A stretch of 64,000 bases of DNA from Akkermansia muciniphila (GTDB taxonomy: Bacteria; Verrucomicrobiota; Verrucomicrobiia; Limisphaerales; UBA9464), in contig CAMAUY010000001.1 of NCBI GenBank assembly GCA_945861565.1, positions 1-64,000 on the forward strand, written 5' to 3'. Under the pieces are notes generated by a model that worked only from the letters and a program-made list of their open reading frames with translations, was not told where the DNA came from and did not search any database. This document shows, one piece after another, positions 38,352 through 48,465 of the stretch; position 1 is the first letter of the stretch; each line of letters begins with the position of its first letter. A program made the position numbers and the translations under genes.

Positions 38352-39884
38352 TTAGCGGCGGCGGCCGCCTCCAAAAATGCCACCGAGGACGCCGCGGACG
38401 ATTTCGCGTCCAACCGAGCTTCCCATGGTACGCAACATGGACTTAGCCATGGTGGTACCCAAGCCTTCCGGCTGACGGCCGGTTTTCCTGGCAACCGATG
38501 GCAAGGCTGGGATCGCCGGCGCAGAATCGCTATTGCCGCCAAAAAGGCGCGAGAAGAAACCGCCGGGGCTTGACGTTGGCGTTGGAACGTCCGGGTTCGC
38601 CGGCTTAGCGTGTGCACCGGTCAATTTTTCGTAGGCGGATTCCCGGTCTATGACTTTTTCGTAGACGCCGGCGACGATGGATTCGGCGATGAATTTCTTC
38701 CGTTGCTCGGGTGCAACCGGGCCGATCTGGGATCCAGGCGGTAGGATAAAAGCTCGCTCGACGACGGTCGGTTGGCCCTTGGCGTCCAGGAGGGATACCA
38801 AGGCTTCGCCGACGCCGAGTTGGGTGAGCGTCGATTCGGTCTCGAGTTTCGGATTGGCACGGAAGGTTTCCGCCGCCGCACGGACGGCCCTTTGATCCTG
38901 GGGCGTAAAGGCCCGCAGCGCGTGTTGCACTCGGTTCCCCAGTTGCCCCAAGACATTATCGGGAATGTCGCGCGGATTTTGAGTAACAAAATATATGCCC
39001 ACGCCCTTGGATCGAACGAGACGCACGACCTGCTCGATCTTCTCGAGCAAGGCCGTCGGAATGTCATTGAAGAGAAGATGGGCTTCATCGAAAAAGAAGA
39101 CGAGTTTCGGCTGGGGCAAGTCCCCGGCCTCTGGCATCCGTTCGAACAATTCGCTTAACATCCAAAGTAGAAAGGTCGCGTACAGCTTCGGAGATTGCAT
39201 GAGCTTTTCCGCGGCCAGGATATTGACGACGCCGCGGCCGCCATCCGTCGTCTGCATAAAATCGTCGAGATTCAGCGCGGGCTCGCCGAAAAACTTATCC
39301 GCTCCCTGCGTCTCGAGAGTTAGCAATCCGCGTTGAATGGCGCCGATGCTGGCGGCCGACACATTGCCGTAGTCGGTCGTGAACGCGGCGGCGTTTTCAC
39401 CGACGTAGTTCAACATGGCGCGCAGGTCCTTCAGATCGAGGAGCAGCAGGCCGTTGTCGTCGGCAATCTTGAAGACCAGATTCAACACCCCCGTTTGGAT
39501 TTCGTTCAAGGCGAGCAGCCGGGCGAGCAGGAGGGGGCCCATGTCCGAAACCGTGGCGCGCACGGGGTGGCCGGCTTCGCCGAAGATGTCCCAAAAGGTG
39601 ACCGGGCAGGCGAGCGGCGAGAAGTTGGGGATTTTGAGGAGTTGGACCCGTTCCTGGACCTTGGGGGACTGACCGCCGGGCTGCGAGAGGCCCGCGAGGT
39701 CGCCTTTGACGTCCGCCATGAAGACGGGCACGCCGCGGGAACTGAAGCTTTCAGCCAGGACCTGGAGAGTAACCGTTTTTCCCGTACCGGTGGCACCGGC
39801 AATCAGGCCATGGCGATTGGCCATTTGCGGCAGCAGGAACAGATCCGTAGATTTGTTACGGGCGACGAGGATGGGAGTGCTCAT
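38352..39884 (-). CDS. Helicase HerA-like / DUF853 ATP-binding protein
   Basis: [92 protein letters not shown]. Confidence 0.9.
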   Translation of the reverse strand: MSTPILVARNKSTDLFLLPQMANRHGLIAGATGTGKTVTLQVLAESFSSRGVPVFMADVKGDLAGLSQPGGQSPKVQERVQLLKIPNFSPLACPVTFWDIFGEAGHPVRATVSDMGPLLLARLLALNEIQTGVLNLVFKIADDNGLLLLDLKDLRAMLNYVGENAAAFTTDYGNVSAASIGAIQRGLLTLETQGADKFFGEPALNLDDFMQTTDGGRGVVNILAAEKLMQSPKLYATFLLWMLSELFERMPEAGDLPQPKLVFFFDEAHLLFNDIPTALLEKIEQVVRLVRSKGVGIYFVTQNPRDIPDNVLGQLGNRVQHALRAFTPQDQRAVRAAAETFRANPKLETESTLTQLGVGEALVSLLDAKGQPTVVERAFILPPGSQIGPVAPEQRKKFIAESIVAGVYEKVIDRESAYEKLTGAHAKPANPDVPTPTSSPGGFFSRLFGGNSDSAPAIPALPSVARKTGRQPEGLGTTMAKSMLRTMGSSVGREIVRGVLGGIFGGGRRR

Positions 39885-40318
39885 GATCAGTGACAACAGC
39901 GGGGGAAAAATGCCCTGGGAAACTTCCGGGGACAAGGAATGGATTGCCCTTGGATTTAGTTGGCGGGTTCCGCACCGGGCGCAGTCGTTGAATGTTGACT
40001 CCGCGCCCAGCGTTCAACGAGCACCGCGGCGGCCAGAGCGTGCCAGCCACAGGCAATGCGAGGGTTAGGAACCCGGCAAGCAGTCCCCACCCAATGCCCG
40101 AAGTCTCAGCCGCGGCGAACTCCAACCCGCTTCGTACAGGTGCCGGATTCCGAATGCCCGACACAGCGGCCAAAGGCCTGCCAAGGCGACGATCTGAAGG
40201 CTCCGGTGGACGTAGCGACGGAATGGCTGCCGGGGACTTTCCGTCAGGCCAACTCCTTTTAAAAAAGAGCCACTTCGGCCAAACCTTTTTGAGAATCTAG
40301 TATTCGCAATGGAATTCG

Positions 40319-41515
40319 TCAGAGCTCAAGCGGCGGGGTGGTGAACCGCAGTCTGCCAGGCAAAGTTTGTAATGTTGCGGTGAGCTCCCGAGAGAGGGCC
40401 AACCCGTCCGCTTGCAATAGGTTTGAGATCAAGAGATCGTTCCCCCCTGTCGCAACGCGAAACCACGGTCCCGGCTCCTTCGTTTCGTGCAAAGAAATCA
40501 ATTCCACAATCGAACCGGGGGTCAGGCCACTTTGCGAAGCAATACGTTTGGATCGGGTTACGGACAGGGTGTCGACTCCGAATGTCGTTTTTGCGAATCC
40601 AAATGGATTGCGTTGCATTCCAAAATCGAGTGCGCGCACAAGATTATGGATTTGTTCGTCAGAGTCTGTCCAATCGATAAACCCATTGCGTGGGGGCTTC
40701 CGATCATAGGCATAATACGTTCGTTTCGAAAGATCCTGCATGACCGGTTTCACGGCACCCTCGATCATCTCTTCGAGCAATTCGCTGAAGGAACGGATGG
40801 ACGCGACATAACATCGGAAGTTAAGCGTTCCGCTCGTGTCGTTCGGATTCACCGTGAACAGGGTTTGCTTCAGGATTCTTCCTGCATCAACTTCATCGAC
40901 CATTTCGTGCCAGGTAATGCCGTGTGAGGTCTCGCCATTCATCAGCGCCCAGGTGGTCACACGGGTTCCCGCGTAACGTGGCAGCGGGCCGTCGTGGTAG
41001 TTGATGGCTCCGTATCTTGGGATTCCGAGAATGTCTGCTCCCAGCCATCGGTAATTGATGATGCTGAACAGATAATCAAAGGGTGCCGACGAGCGCAGGT
41101 GGGCAAGTCCCTCGCTCATGTCCCACGCTGGGATTGTCTTCTTTTCGGCCCAGTTGCGGACGTTGATTTCGGGTGAAATAACTCCCCGGAGGTTGCAATG
41201 CTTCCGGAGCAGAATATCACCGCACTGCATCGCGAGTCCTGTCCTGCCTAGGACGTAGCAGGAAAACGTGAGGGGTGAATTCTGATACCGTTTCGGAGAA
41301 AGCGGCGACGATTCCTGCGTCGAACCGGTTTGATGCGATGCGTCTGCAATAGGCACAATATTTTTCTTTGTCGATCCGTACCAACTCCCTCGCCGATTCG
41401 GAAGAAAGGAAGTCGGGGCCACACGGAGGCGCCGCCCTACCCGGACGGTAGGGCGCTGCTGCCGCAGCGCCGGGATATTTCTGCCGAGGCTCGCTGGGAT
41501 TTGGTATCTCAGCAA
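40319..41515 (-). CDS. Methionyl-tRNA formyltransferase-like protein resembling the formylation domain of NRPS starter modules; true start uncertain
   Basis: [94 protein letters not shown] (formyltransferase N/HxD-type core). The first ~80 aa look non-homologous. Confidence 0.8.
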   Translation of the reverse strand: MLRYQIPASLGRNIPALRQQRPTVRVGRRLRVAPTSFLPNRRGSWYGSTKKNIVPIADASHQTGSTQESSPLSPKRYQNSPLTFSCYVLGRTGLAMQCGDILLRKHCNLRGVISPEINVRNWAEKKTIPAWDMSEGLAHLRSSAPFDYLFSIINYRWLGADILGIPRYGAINYHDGPLPRYAGTRVTTWALMNGETSHGITWHEMVDEVDAGRILKQTLFTVNPNDTSGTLNFRCYVASIRSFSELLEEMIEGAVKPVMQDLSKRTYYAYDRKPPRNGFIDWTDSDEQIHNLVRALDFGMQRNPFGFAKTTFGVDTLSVTRSKRIASQSGLTPGSIVELISLHETKEPGPWFRVATGGNDLLISNLLQADGLALSRELTATLQTLPGRLRFTTPPLEL

Positions 41516-41704
41516 GGCAGTACTGTTCCGATTGAATTGGGATCGTTCGCCGTCTTCACCGTGCGGTCGGGAATCGATTGGAATCTTTTGCGCGGCGAGT
41601 GCGGGCGGTGCGATTCAAGGGCGATGGCAGCGATGGCATCGGCTGCATTCGAATTTTCGAGGTCCAGTATTCCGCTTTTGACCGCTCTGGTCTTTACTTG
41701 CTCC

Positions 41705-43660
41705 ATGTCCAGCACGGCCCCATTTCATCCGCTCGCAACCGCAGAATCCTCCTACGAACTAAAGACCCGCGGACCGGGTCCGGCGGGCAAGCTGCCGATC
41801 ACCGATGCGATGTTGCGCGAGGGACCGAGCGGAGATCTGTTTGGGTGGACACAAAATGCGGGCATGGGGTGGGCACCGGAGGAGTTGGGGAGGAAGCAGT
41901 TTTTGATTCTGAGCACGCTGGGTGGGGTTCGAGCGCCGGACGGCAAACCCATTGCCTTGGGATATCACACCGGGCATTGGGAGATTGGGTTGCAGGTGGA
42001 GGCAGCAGCCAACGAGATCCGGCGGTTGAAAGGAATTCCCTTTGCGGGATTTGTTTCAGATCCGTGCGACGGCCGGACGCAGGGAACCACCGGGATGTTC
42101 GACAGTCTGCCCTATCGGAATGACGCCGCGATTGTATTCCGCCGTCTGGCGCGTTCCTTGCCGACACGGTCGGGAGTGATTGGGGTAGCGACCTGCGACA
42201 AGGGCCTTCCGGCGATGCTGATGGCTCTTGCCGGGTTGCCCAACTTACCGGGAATCGTGGTGCCCGGTGGGGTGACATTACCTCCGACGGTCGGCGAAGA
42301 TGCGGGCACGGTACAAACGCTCGGGATTCGTTATGCCCGCGGCCTCGTCACTCTGGATGAGGCGGCGGATTTGGGCTGTCGGGCTTGCGGAAGTCCGGGC
42401 GGTGGATGCCAGTTCCTGGGAACGGCGGCGACCTCACAAGTCGTGGCCGAGGCGCTGGGACTTAGCCTGCCGCATTCCGCCCTCGCTCCAAGCGGACAGG
42501 CCGTCTGGTTGGAAATGGCGACGCAATCGGCGTCGGCGATCGTAGCGATGGAGGCGGCGGGAGTAAGGCTGCGGGACATCCTGACGTCCGCGGCGATTCG
42601 AAACGCGATGACGGTTCACGCCGCATTCGGAGGATCGACAAATCTGCTGCTCCATATTCCGGCTATTGCCCACGCGGCGGGTCTTCCCCGCCCCACGGTG
42701 GAGGATTGGATTGCGGTGAACCGGGCCACCCCTCGTTTGGTCAGCGTCTTGCCGAACGGCCCGGTCTATCATCCCACCGTGCGTGCATTCCTGGCTGGGG
42801 GTGTGCCGGAGGTAATGCTGCATTTACGGGCATTGGGATTGTTGGACCTGACGGTGCGCACGGTCTCGGGCGAGACCTTGGGTACGGTCCTCGATCTCTG
42901 GGCGGTGTCGGAGCGCCGCCGGCGATTCCGATCTCTATTGCGCGAACACGATGGAGTTGAACCGGACGACGTCATCTTACCTCCGGGGTTGGCACGCGAG
43001 CGGGGTCTGACGAGTACCGTGACCTTTCCGCGGGGCAACCTCGCGCCAGAGGGCGCTGTCATCAAGAGCACCGCGATTGATCCATCGGTGGTCGATGCGG
43101 ACGGCGTTTTCCGGCGAGAAGGGCCGGCCCGGGTGTTCCACAGTGAACGAACGGCCATCGAGGCGTTGAAGGCAGGCAACGTTCGCGCCGGAGACATCAT
43201 GGTGTTGATGGGCCTGGGACCGATGGGGACGGGGATGGAGGAAACCTACCAAGTGACGTCCGCCCTCAAGCATCTGCCGTTTGGCAAACACGTGGCCCTG
43301 CTCACGGATGGGCGATTTTCCGGGGTCTCAACGGGGGCCTGCATTGGGCATATTGGCCCGGAGGCATTAGCGGGCGGACCGATTGGCCGGGTCCGGGATG
43401 GAGATCGCATTCGAATTGTAATTGATCGAAATCGCCTCGAGGGGACGGTGGATCTGATCGGGGAGGGAGAGCGTCGGTTTTCTTCGGACGAGGGAGCGCG
43501 AATTCTGGCGGAGCGTCCGGTCCATCCGGAACTTCGGGCTCACCCGGGACTGCCGGATGACACGCGCCTATGGGCCATCTTGCAGCAGGCGGGCGGTGGA
43601 ACTTGGGGGGGGTGCGTCTACGACGTGGAGCAGATTTCAGCGCGCCTGGGACACGTCTAA
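41705..43660 (+). CDS. IlvD/Edd family dehydratase, YjhG/YagF type (D-xylonate dehydratase-like)
   Basis: [117 protein letters not shown]. Confidence 0.93.
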   Translation: MSSTAPFHPLATAESSYELKTRGPGPAGKLPITDAMLREGPSGDLFGWTQNAGMGWAPEELGRKQFLILSTLGGVRAPDGKPIALGYHTGHWEIGLQVEAAANEIRRLKGIPFAGFVSDPCDGRTQGTTGMFDSLPYRNDAAIVFRRLARSLPTRSGVIGVATCDKGLPAMLMALAGLPNLPGIVVPGGVTLPPTVGEDAGTVQTLGIRYARGLVTLDEAADLGCRACGSPGGGCQFLGTAATSQVVAEALGLSLPHSALAPSGQAVWLEMATQSASAIVAMEAAGVRLRDILTSAAIRNAMTVHAAFGGSTNLLLHIPAIAHAAGLPRPTVEDWIAVNRATPRLVSVLPNGPVYHPTVRAFLAGGVPEVMLHLRALGLLDLTVRTVSGETLGTVLDLWAVSERRRRFRSLLREHDGVEPDDVILPPGLARERGLTSTVTFPRGNLAPEGAVIKSTAIDPSVVDADGVFRREGPARVFHSERTAIEALKAGNVRAGDIMVLMGLGPMGTGMEETYQVTSALKHLPFGKHVALLTDGRFSGVSTGACIGHIGPEALAGGPIGRVRDGDRIRIVIDRNRLEGTVDLIGEGERRFSSDEGARILAERPVHPELRAHPGLPDDTRLWAILQQAGGGTWGGCVYDVEQISARLGHV

Positions 43661-43663
43661 CAG

Positions 43664-44872
43664 TCAGGGCGTCGTTCCCGTCGTTCCGGAATTTCCGAGA
43701 AATTTGAGGAGCACCGAGGGAATGGTCCACATCGCGCAGACGATCGTGTAGGTTAGAGCGGCCGACCACAGATCCCGCCTCGGGATTCGGGAGCGCAGGT
43801 CGATTGGACAGATTTGATCGCGGTATTTGCGCCACCCGAGAAACCCGGCGAAGGCGCAGCCGTGAAGAAAGCCCCAGAGGAGCCAATACGCATTCGGGTT
43901 GTGCCAAAGTCCGACGAGCGTGAACAAAATAATGCTGTTCACGTATGGGTTGGCCTTTTTTTGACCCCAACGATTGTAGAACAACAGATCTCGAAAAACG
44001 CCGGTGACCGACATGTTCCAGTTCGCCCAAAAATCCGAGAGATTGGTCCGGCCGAAAGGGCGGACAAAACTGGGTGGCAATACCAGGCCCATCCGTTGCC
44101 CGAGAATTTCCTGACTGCGGAGAATGGCTCCGATCAAGAGCAGGAACCCCCAGGGCCCGAATAGAAATGTATTCAGTAAGTAGGCCACGCGGTTATGGGA
44201 ACTGTGTTTCAGCAGATCGGCGGCGTAGTGGATGCAGCAGAGCCCAGCGAGCATCGCACCGACGGGCAGGAATTGCCGCCACCAAGCGGTTCCGTTGGGG
44301 CCGCAGGTTTCGTCCGGACGGGTCATTCGATCCCACTGGATCAGAAACTGCGAGTAGCGAAAAAACGGCCCAAAACAGGTCACGGGCAGCACCGTCCAGA
44401 TCAGGAATCGCGACGGTGCCAGCGTGCGGACCTTTCCGGAACCCGATTCCCAAAGCAGGACCACCCAGCGCAAGAGAAGGAACATGTCGAAACTGTTCCA
44501 CTGCCACGTCCTTCCGTTGAATGGTATATGAATTCCCCCCGCCCAAATTCGGTGTGCGACCGTGTAGAGCAATACGGAGCCAATCATGAGGACGCACGCA
44601 CGATTCCATCGGACACTCGTTGTACTTTCCGAATGAACCAGGAATGAGGCGGTTCCGTAGGCGAGCAGGTTGATGACAAACCACGTGGGTCCGGCTACCC
44701 ACAGAAAAATGGGAAGAAACGCCACGGTAAGGCCGAGCAAGCCTGCCGGCTTGCGAACCGCGGGGAAAACTTCGATCACCAGCGTCCAGGCGAGCGACAG
44801 ATGGAGGCTTAACAACCAGGGGCGAAGTGTTTCTCCGACTGCTTGCCAGAGGGTATCCGGGAGTCGCTCCAT
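43664..44872 (-). CDS. MBOAT family O-acyltransferase
   Basis: Polytopic. LSDFWANWNMSVTGVFRDLLFYNRWG and LVGLWHNPNAYWLLWGFLHGCAFAGF. Starts 8 bp after the ligase stop. Confidence 0.88.
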   Translation of the reverse strand: MERLPDTLWQAVGETLRPWLLSLHLSLAWTLVIEVFPAVRKPAGLLGLTVAFLPIFLWVAGPTWFVINLLAYGTASFLVHSESTTSVRWNRACVLMIGSVLLYTVAHRIWAGGIHIPFNGRTWQWNSFDMFLLLRWVVLLWESGSGKVRTLAPSRFLIWTVLPVTCFGPFFRYSQFLIQWDRMTRPDETCGPNGTAWWRQFLPVGAMLAGLCCIHYAADLLKHSSHNRVAYLLNTFLFGPWGFLLLIGAILRSQEILGQRMGLVLPPSFVRPFGRTNLSDFWANWNMSVTGVFRDLLFYNRWGQKKANPYVNSIILFTLVGLWHNPNAYWLLWGFLHGCAFAGFLGWRKYRDQICPIDLRSRIPRRDLWSAALTYTIVCAMWTIPSVLLKFLGNSGTTGTTP

Positions 44873-44880
44873 GCACTAAA

Positions 44881-46080
44881 TCATCGGGAGATGTCCTCGC
44901 GGACACCCGGGGGCCACCCGGCGGGATCCAGACCGTGTTGGGCCACGAGGGCGAGGGCGACACGTTCGAGGCCAAATCCAACACAACCCGTGTGCAGGGG
45001 TTGGCCATCGATGGTTCCGATCGAAAAACTGCGGCCAAAGAAGTCTTGGTGAATATTGAAGGAGCCGATGGCAACGCTGCCGCCCGGCTTGTAGGGCAGG
45101 GCGGCTCGCACTTCAAACTTAAGATCGAAAGCCCGTTGAAAGGAGGATTGCTGCGAAAAGTCGTCGATGAAAAACGGGTCCGTGGCGGTCTTGATTTCGT
45201 AGGACAGATTCCAGCGGTCGAGCAGTTGGGTGGAGGCATCGATCACCTTCTGGCGTTGCTCCAACACGAACTCCTTCGGTCCGACAAAAATCAATTCCCG
45301 CATCGAAAAATCCCACAACCGTTCGAGGCCGCGCAGGTTGCCCGATTCGAATCGGAAGCACTTGCCGCGGGCGGTAATGATTCTCGGACGGGTTTGCTTG
45401 CTGTCGGCTAACCAAGCATAGCAGTGAAAGCATACGGTGGGGGATAGCAACGTCTCGGGCGGGGCGAGACTATCAGGCTTTACGTGCAGGTGGTCGCCCC
45501 CCCACTCTGCCTGTTCCGCGAATCCCTGGATCGCCTCCAAGTCTTCCCTCAGATGATGGACGAGCGAGAGAGAGTGCGGAAACGATTTGATATAGCGGCA
45601 GCGGCTGAGGATATCGCCCCCGATGATACTGGGGAACTGATGCGCTTCGGGCGAGAACGATTCCACGGTCCGGAGGAACTGGCGGTCGAAGGCTTCAACT
45701 AGCGCGACCATATGAGGCCCCAACCCGTACCGCCCATTGCCGTACCGAAAAATTTGCCCTTCCCTTTCGAGCGCCGGATGTGGGTCCTCCTGGCACGCGA
45801 ACTGTTCCCGCGGGCGGCTGACCAGAACCTTGTCCCCCCACGACCGGTAGGATCGGCAGAGCTTGGTTGCGACTTCGCGAAGTCGTTCGGTCACGAGCGC
45901 GCGTTGGGCCTCCTGGCCGGGCTTCAACCGGAACTGCACGGTGTCCCGCGAATCCGAAATTCGGAATCCGGCGAGCTGTTCCGAGACGTAGTGAAGCTTG
46001 CCGACAACGTCGCCGACCAATTCAGCGGGGATGACCAATCCCAGCGGCACCGAGTGGGGGAATTCAGACGGGTTACCCAT
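44881..46080 (-). CDS. Amino acid:[carrier protein] ligase (class II aaRS-like, atypical SerRS homologue)
   Basis: Motif 2-like RGKCFRFESGNLRGLERLWDFSMRELIFVG; motif 3 GCVGFGLERVALAL; Cys/Glu/Cys arrangement (TVCFHC..., FRFES, TGCVGFGLER) as expected for the zinc site of this family. Start set at MGNPSEF. Confidence 0.88.
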   Translation of the reverse strand: MGNPSEFPHSVPLGLVIPAELVGDVVGKLHYVSEQLAGFRISDSRDTVQFRLKPGQEAQRALVTERLREVATKLCRSYRSWGDKVLVSRPREQFACQEDPHPALEREGQIFRYGNGRYGLGPHMVALVEAFDRQFLRTVESFSPEAHQFPSIIGGDILSRCRYIKSFPHSLSLVHHLREDLEAIQGFAEQAEWGGDHLHVKPDSLAPPETLLSPTVCFHCYAWLADSKQTRPRIITARGKCFRFESGNLRGLERLWDFSMRELIFVGPKEFVLEQRQKVIDASTQLLDRWNLSYEIKTATDPFFIDDFSQQSSFQRAFDLKFEVRAALPYKPGGSVAIGSFNIHQDFFGRSFSIGTIDGQPLHTGCVGFGLERVALALVAQHGLDPAGWPPGVREDISR

Positions 46081-46087
46081 GGCGTGA

Positions 46088-46339
46088 TCAATTGGAAGGG
46101 TTGCAGATGGCGTCAACGATCGTGGGGACATCCACGAGTTCTGCGATCTGGTGACCCGGGCACGACCAGTTGCAGGCTTCCTCCAGGCCGACGATCAACT
46201 GCATGTGGCCCATCGAATCCCAGGCCGCCGGATCGCCCATGCGGAGCTCACCCGCAGTCTCGGTCGGCGAAAGTCCGAAGGTCTGCCCAATGACGGCCCG
46301 CACCTTTGATTCCACCTGTTCACGCTCCAATTCGCTCAT
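46088..46339 (-). CDS. Acyl/aminoacyl carrier protein
   Basis: MSELEREQVESKVRAVIGQTFGLSP..GDPAAWDSMGHMQLIVGLEEACN, with the phosphopantetheine serine in the DSMGH motif. 7 bp upstream of the ligase start. Confidence 0.9.
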   Translation of the reverse strand: MSELEREQVESKVRAVIGQTFGLSPTETAGELRMGDPAAWDSMGHMQLIVGLEEACNWSCPGHQIAELVDVPTIVDAICNPSN

Positions 46340-46721
46340 AATAGGGGGCGAGTATCGTGAAACACGTCTCGGTTGCAATTCGTCTTTGATTCCCGATGAC
46401 CGCTTCCGTTGCGAGTTCGTCGACAAACTTGTCGAATTCGGCCGGATCAATGCCCGGCCGAAATTCCCTGGGGCGCGCCTTCGCGACAAATGGCTTTGGA
46501 GCGGGGATTGCGAGTGCGCCGAGGGGCAGCCCGCGGCGCACAGCGGCGTTCAGCACTGCCAATGGAAGGAGCGAGCGGCACGTCATTCGGGGGAGGCCTC
46601 CGAACACATTTGTCTGGCGGCGGCCTGGATTCTCGCGAGCATCGATCGATGCGGATAAGCGGTGGGGCCAGCGCTCGACGGTTTCTGAAGGTTCCGGAAG
46701 GAATCGGTGTGCGGCCGACAC
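46320..46721 (-). CDS. Possible small protein overlapping the carrier-protein start (start uncertain)
   Basis: Ends ...REFRPGIDPAEFDKFVDELATEAVIGNQRRIATETCFTILAPYYERIGA*, with a 20-nt overlap with the carrier-protein ORF. Its 5' part is antisense to rsmD. Confidence 0.35.
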   Translation of the reverse strand: MSAAHRFLPEPSETVERWPHRLSASIDARENPGRRQTNVFGGLPRMTCRSLLPLAVLNAAVRRGLPLGALAIPAPKPFVAKARPREFRPGIDPAEFDKFVDELATEAVIGNQRRIATETCFTILAPYYERIGA

Positions 46722-47272
46722 CCGACAAGGTCAAGCTGGCCCTTTTTAACAGCTTGGGGGATCGGGTCGTCGATGCCCGGGTATTCGACTTGTTCGCGGG
46801 CTCGGGGGCGCTGGGGCTTGAAGCGTTAAGCCGCGGGGCTCGGAGCGTGGTTTCTGTCGAGTTGTCCGCACGGCACGCTCGGTTCTACCGGGACAACCTC
46901 GAATCCTCGGGCTTGCCACGGGATGCGGTCGAGCTGCGGGTGCAGGATGTATTTACCGTGATTCAGCAAATGCGGACGGGGGAACGCCTGTTTGACCTGG
47001 TACTGGCAGATCCTCCCTACGGTCCGAAGAACGTGAATCTACGCTCCACCTCGTTCGCACAGCGACTGCTGGACAACCCGGCGCTGCCCCGTCTGCTCGC
47101 TCCCGGGGGATTGTTTGTTCTTGGCCACACGAAACGGGATACTTTGGAACTGGTGGCGCCGTGGCAGGAGCGGAGGTTGCTGAAGCATGGGGACACCGTC
47201 ATGCGGTTTTTGCAGGTCGTGAATCGGCACCCCTCGACGGTGACGGAGAGAGTTTTAGGCGCCCAGGGATAA
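46649..47272 (+). CDS. rsmD: 16S rRNA (guanine(966)-N(2))-methyltransferase RsmD
   Basis: MRISGGASARRFLKVPEGIGVRPTPDKVKLALFNSLGDRVVDARVFDLFAGSGALGLEALSRGA; VLADPPYG. Confidence 0.95.
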   Translation: MRISGGASARRFLKVPEGIGVRPTPDKVKLALFNSLGDRVVDARVFDLFAGSGALGLEALSRGARSVVSVELSARHARFYRDNLESSGLPRDAVELRVQDVFTVIQQMRTGERLFDLVLADPPYGPKNVNLRSTSFAQRLLDNPALPRLLAPGGLFVLGHTKRDTLELVAPWQERRLLKHGDTVMRFLQVVNRHPSTVTERVLGAQG

Positions 47273-47653
47273 AACCTTCAGCTCCGTCACCCGGAACAAC
47301 GGCTTCCCTGGCTTTTCGGTGGTCCAGAATTCCTGGACGCCCTGACGGATGGCCGCGGCGATTTGCAACGCATCCGCTGCGGACAACCCATAGCGCGATG
47401 CCAAGATCTCGGCTTCCTCCGCCAGTTCCCGGCTCAACGGTTCGGATCTCACCAGTTCGGCGAAATGATTTTCGTAAAACCGGACTTCGGTCCTTCGCTT
47501 TTCAAACCGCGGTTTGGGAAGCAATTCCAGTCGGACCATCTGGGAACTGAAGAATTCACGGCGATCGTCGGCCATGATGGAACGGGCGGCATCTTTGAGG
47601 GTGTCAATTTTCCACGCGGCAATGAGAACGCCGGAATCCAGAAAAGTTTTCAA
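47255..47653 (-). CDS. PIN domain protein (putative toxin), TTG start
   Basis: LKTFLDSGVLIAAWKIDTLKDAARSIM...RYGLSAADALQIAAAIRQGVQEFWTTEKPGKPLFRV. 4-bp overlap with the upstream small gene. Confidence 0.8.
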   Translation of the reverse strand: MKTFLDSGVLIAAWKIDTLKDAARSIMADDRREFFSSQMVRLELLPKPRFEKRRTEVRFYENHFAELVRSEPLSRELAEEAEILASRYGLSAADALQIAAAIRQGVQEFWTTEKPGKPLFRVTELKVLSLGA

Positions 47654-47919
47654 GCGAACCTCCCCCGTCTCGCACGCAGCTCGTTTTCGAGCCACTCCTC
47701 GCTCTCCATCGTCACTCCCTCGGACTTGCCTTGGGCGATGATGGCGGCCATGCGTCGACCCCGTGCCGTGGTCGGCTGCCATTCAACTGGGGGTTGGCGA
47801 AATATTTTTTCTTCCACCGCCTGCAAAATAAAACAGCTGCGCCCGTGTCCAGCCTTGGGGATGCGCCGCAGGAGCCGTGCTGGAAACTTGACGCTGACCA
47901 CCTGTAATTCATTTGTCAT
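47650..47919 (-). CDS. Putative antitoxin paired with the PIN protein
   Basis: MTNELQVVSVKFPARLLRRIPKAGHGRSCFILQAVEEKIF...EEWLENELRARRGRFA; overlaps the PIN start. Confidence 0.65.
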   Translation of the reverse strand: MTNELQVVSVKFPARLLRRIPKAGHGRSCFILQAVEEKIFRQPPVEWQPTTARGRRMAAIIAQGKSEGVTMESEEWLENELRARRGRFA

Positions 47920-47951
47920 ACTAAAGAGTAATACCAAGAGCCGAAGACAAG

Positions 47952-48236
47952 TCAATCGGGCGGCTCGTCAACGGCTTTTGCTACCAGTGGGTACTTCTCA
48001 GGATAAAGGATCCTGTCGAGGTCCAAATCGACATCCAACTCCGGCCAGTACAAGTGGTCCTCGTGCAGTAATTCTACGCTGCACAACTGCTCCACCGTGG
48101 CCTGACGGAACCATGGGAAAAAATCAAAGCCCAGAAAATATTCCCGCCCCTTAACCAACAGCCACAAGCCACGCCGTGAGATATTCAGCACCTCAGCCGC
48201 CAAAGTGTCGCCGCCACTGTTCTCGGATTGCTTCAT
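47952..48236 (-). CDS. DUF2442 domain-containing protein
   Basis: AAEVLNISRRGLWLLVKGREYFLGFDFFPWFRQATVEQLCSVELLHEDHLYWPELDVDLDLDRILYPEKYPLV. Confidence 0.85.
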   Translation of the reverse strand: MKQSENSGGDTLAAEVLNISRRGLWLLVKGREYFLGFDFFPWFRQATVEQLCSVELLHEDHLYWPELDVDLDLDRILYPEKYPLVAKAVDEPPD

Positions 48237-48420
48237 GACGCTCCTCAATCACTCGCCGTATCTCATTCAATTCAACGCTCCCAAAGCCTTTGCTCATCGC
48301 TAACTCGACCCGAGGATCGAGCCAGAACTTGGCCTCTCCATCCGGAGAGACTACGTGTACGTGTGAATCCGTGGTTCTTCTCGCGAGAAAAAGTGAAACC
48401 GGTATTGCCGATGTCTAAAT
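48193..48420 (-). pseudogene. DUF4160-like gene with a 2-nt frameshift
   Basis: Frame A YRFHFFSREEPRI then frame B HVHVVSPDGEAKFWLDPRVELAMSKGFGSVELNEIRRVIEERHEAIREQWRRHFGG*. Removing one 'ca' from attcacacgtacacgta restores a single frame. Confidence 0.65.
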
Positions 48421-48465
48421 ACCGTAGGACTCACCTAGGCAAACTACCAGACGCCCGTCCCGAGT

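Noticed and set aside
41330-41704. Upstream extension of the YagF-like dehydratase ORF
   Set aside because: No homology in this segment. [10 protein letters not shown] at 41705 precedes the conserved [19 protein letters not shown] region.
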